Below, one piece after another: positions 9,238 through 10,760 of a DNA stretch of 10,760 nucleotides. This stretch comes from an uncultured Clostridium sp. (GTDB lineage: Bacteria > Bacillota > Clostridia > Peptostreptococcales > Peptostreptococcaceae). Position 1 is the first letter of the stretch, and every line of letters begins with the position of its first letter. Both the position numbers and the translations under genes were made by a program. The notes beneath the pieces were generated by a model. It had not been told where the DNA came from and made no database searches. It saw only the letters and a program-made list of their open reading frames with translations. The stretch is taken from assembly GCA_900550335.1 (NCBI GenBank), contig URRU01000050.1:1-10760 (forward strand), read 5' to 3'.

Positions 9238-10698
9238 ATGAAACTTAATCATATATTAGAAGGAATAGAGGTTCTTTCAGTTGTTGGAAACAAAGATGTA
9301 GAAGTTTTAAATGTTGAGTACGATTCAAGAAAGGTTGAGAAAGGTACTTTATTTATTTGTATAAAAGGATTTGTGTCAGATGGGCATAGATACATAGACT
9401 CAGCTTATGAAAAGGGAGCTAGGGTATTTTTAATTCAGGATGATGTAGATTTTAAAGAAGATTGTACTTATGTAAAGGTTGAAGATACTAGAAAAACTAT
9501 GGCAAAGGTTGCAGCTAATTTCTGTGAGCATCCAGCAGATAAGTTTGATGTTATAGGTGTTACTGGAACAAATGGAAAGACTAGTATTACTACATTTATT
9601 AATGAAATACTTAGAAACTGCAATAAAAAAGTTGGTCTTATAGGGACTATAAAGATATTTGACGGGGACAATGAAGTTCCATCAAATTCAACTACTCCAG
9701 AGAGTGTTGATTTACAGAAGATATTCAAAAGAATGGTGGATAATGGATGCGATTGTTGTGCTATGGAGGTTTCATCTCATTCATTAGAGCTTAGCAGAGT
9801 GGATGATACAAACTTCAAGATAGGTATATTCACAAACTTAACTCCAGACCATTTAGATTTCCACAAGACTCTAGAAAACTACAGAAAAGCTAAGGAAAAA
9901 TTATTCCACAAGACTACTCAGGCAAATATAATCAATGTAGATGATGAGGGTGGAAGAAAGATATACGAAAGTATAAAAGAATTAGATACTCCATGCTACA
10001 CATACGGAATAGAACATGAAGCGGACTTCACTGCTAGAAATATTAAATCTGATGCTTCAGGAGTTGCATATACTTTAGTTACTCCAAACCACACAGAAGA
10101 TATATTCATACCAGTTCCAGGTAAATTCACAGTTTATAACACATTAGCTGTAATTGCAGCATGCGAAATGCTTGGAATAGACAAAGAAGATTACTTAAAT
10201 TCTTTAAGAAATACAGGTGGGGTTGCAGGTAGATTTGAAACTGTACCAAATGATAAGGGAATAAGTGTAATAGTAGACTACGCACATACTCCAGATGCAC
10301 TTGAAAATGTGTTAAATACTGCTAGAGAATTTGTTGAAGGAGAGTTAATAGCTGTATTTGGATGCGGTGGAGATAGAGACTCTGAAAAAAGACCTCTTAT
10401 GGGAGGAATAGGCCAGAGATTATCTGACAGATGTATAATAACTAACGACAACCCAAGAACAGAAGATCCTGAGCTTATAATAAAAGATATACTAGCAGGA
10501 TTAGATGAAAGCAATGAAAACTACAAAGTAGTTATGGATAGAAAAGAAGCTATAAAAGAAGCTATAGAATCTGCTAAAAAAGGCGATGTTATCTTAATAG
10601 CAGGAAAAGGTCATGAAAACTATCAGATACTAGGAACAGTAAAACACCACTTTGATGATAAAGAAGTTGCAAGAGAAGTTTTAGACTCATTAAAATAG
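9238..10698 (+). CDS. murE: UDP-MurNAc-L-Ala-D-Glu:meso-diaminopimelate ligase (MurE)
   Basis: A cytosolic Mur ligase that adds the third residue of the peptidoglycan stem peptide, using ATP. The length of 486 aa is typical. An N-terminal UDP-MurNAc-binding domain (about 1-100) contains SRKVEKGTLFICIKG. The central ATPase domain has the P-loop GVTGTNGKTS (Lys114), STTPES, EVSSHSLEL, TNLTPDHLDFH and the lysine in YRKAKEKLF (Lys219) that is carbamylated in this family. The C-terminal domain has VDYAHTPDALENVL, FGCGGDRDSEKRP, DNPR (404-407) and GKGHENYQ (456-463). DNPR marks the meso-diaminopimelate-specific type, so the wall is probably of the DAP kind rather than lysine. It has its own promoter behind the nifJ terminator. 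Gln codons are CAG, but the bias is milder than in nifJ. In many bacteria murE lies in the division and cell wall cluster; here it is not preceded by such genes, and what follows is outside the window. Confidence 0.97.
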   Translation: MKLNHILEGIEVLSVVGNKDVEVLNVEYDSRKVEKGTLFICIKGFVSDGHRYIDSAYEKGARVFLIQDDVDFKEDCTYVKVEDTRKTMAKVAANFCEHPADKFDVIGVTGTNGKTSITTFINEILRNCNKKVGLIGTIKIFDGDNEVPSNSTTPESVDLQKIFKRMVDNGCDCCAMEVSSHSLELSRVDDTNFKIGIFTNLTPDHLDFHKTLENYRKAKEKLFHKTTQANIINVDDEGGRKIYESIKELDTPCYTYGIEHEADFTARNIKSDASGVAYTLVTPNHTEDIFIPVPGKFTVYNTLAVIAACEMLGIDKEDYLNSLRNTGGVAGRFETVPNDKGISVIVDYAHTPDALENVLNTAREFVEGELIAVFGCGGDRDSEKRPLMGGIGQRLSDRCIITNDNPRTEDPELIIKDILAGLDESNENYKVVMDRKEAIKEAIESAKKGDVILIAGKGHENYQILGTVKHHFDDKEVAREVLDSLK

Positions 10699-10760
10699 TG
10701 TTGTAATTTCAAGATAAAGAAAAAGAATAAAATTAATAAAAAAATGAAATTAATGAAAAA

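Noticed and set aside
9468..10514. Minus-strand open frames opposite murE
   Set aside because: They overlap conserved MurE motifs and show no independent start signals.

Overview
The window comes from a low-GC, anaerobic Gram-positive bacterium of the class Clostridia, most likely of the Peptostreptococcaceae type. The basis is the very AT-rich intergenic DNA, the strong AGGAGG-type ribosome binding sites, the sigma-A-like promoters, the single-chain pyruvate:ferredoxin oxidoreductase (PFOR) and the meso-diaminopimelate type of MurE. The family placement is inference. All six genes lie on the + strand. No rRNA, tRNA, CRISPR array, insertion sequence, phage gene or origin was seen.

Layout. 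1-156: promoter region with a CodY-box-like sequence. 157-624: a 155-residue protein I do not recognise, closed by a perfect 17-bp stem terminator (628-688). 689-813: leader with a perfect 10-bp inverted repeat. 814-2607: a GAF-containing, SpoIIE-type PP2C serine phosphatase. 2666-3265: a flavodoxin-like iron-sulfur flavoprotein. 3397-4491: aroB (3-dehydroquinate synthase), preceded by 19-bp repeats. No convincing terminator separates these last three genes, so they may share transcripts. 4492-4702: a cre-like palindrome, an A-tract-rich stretch and a strong promoter. 4703-5269: pduL, a phosphotransacylase. 5270-5547: a repeat-rich regulatory region with the PFOR promoter. 5548-9084: PFOR (nifJ), with a strong terminator at 9092-9132. 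9133-9237: murE promoter region. 9238-10698: murE. 10699-10760 is A-rich and holds nothing I can name.

How the genes work together. The clearest metabolic unit is pduL plus nifJ. PFOR oxidises pyruvate to acetyl-CoA, CO2 and reduced ferredoxin, and PduL can turn acetyl-CoA into acetyl phosphate for ATP formation by an acetate kinase encoded elsewhere. Each gene has its own promoter, and both share an extreme codon bias (Gln almost only CAG, Ile almost only ATA) that points to high expression. AroB (shikimate pathway) and MurE (peptidoglycan) are housekeeping enzymes separated from their usual pathway neighbours. The phosphatase is probably the output of a partner-switching signalling pathway whose kinase and anti-anti-sigma partners are not in the window.

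I found no clearly new multi-gene system. The most interesting signals are regulatory: four copies of GTATAAA/TTTATAC, two of them forming 12-bp inverted arms around the PFOR promoter; the cre-like site before pduL; the CodY-like site inside the first promoter; the inverted repeat before the phosphatase; and the unusual codon bias.
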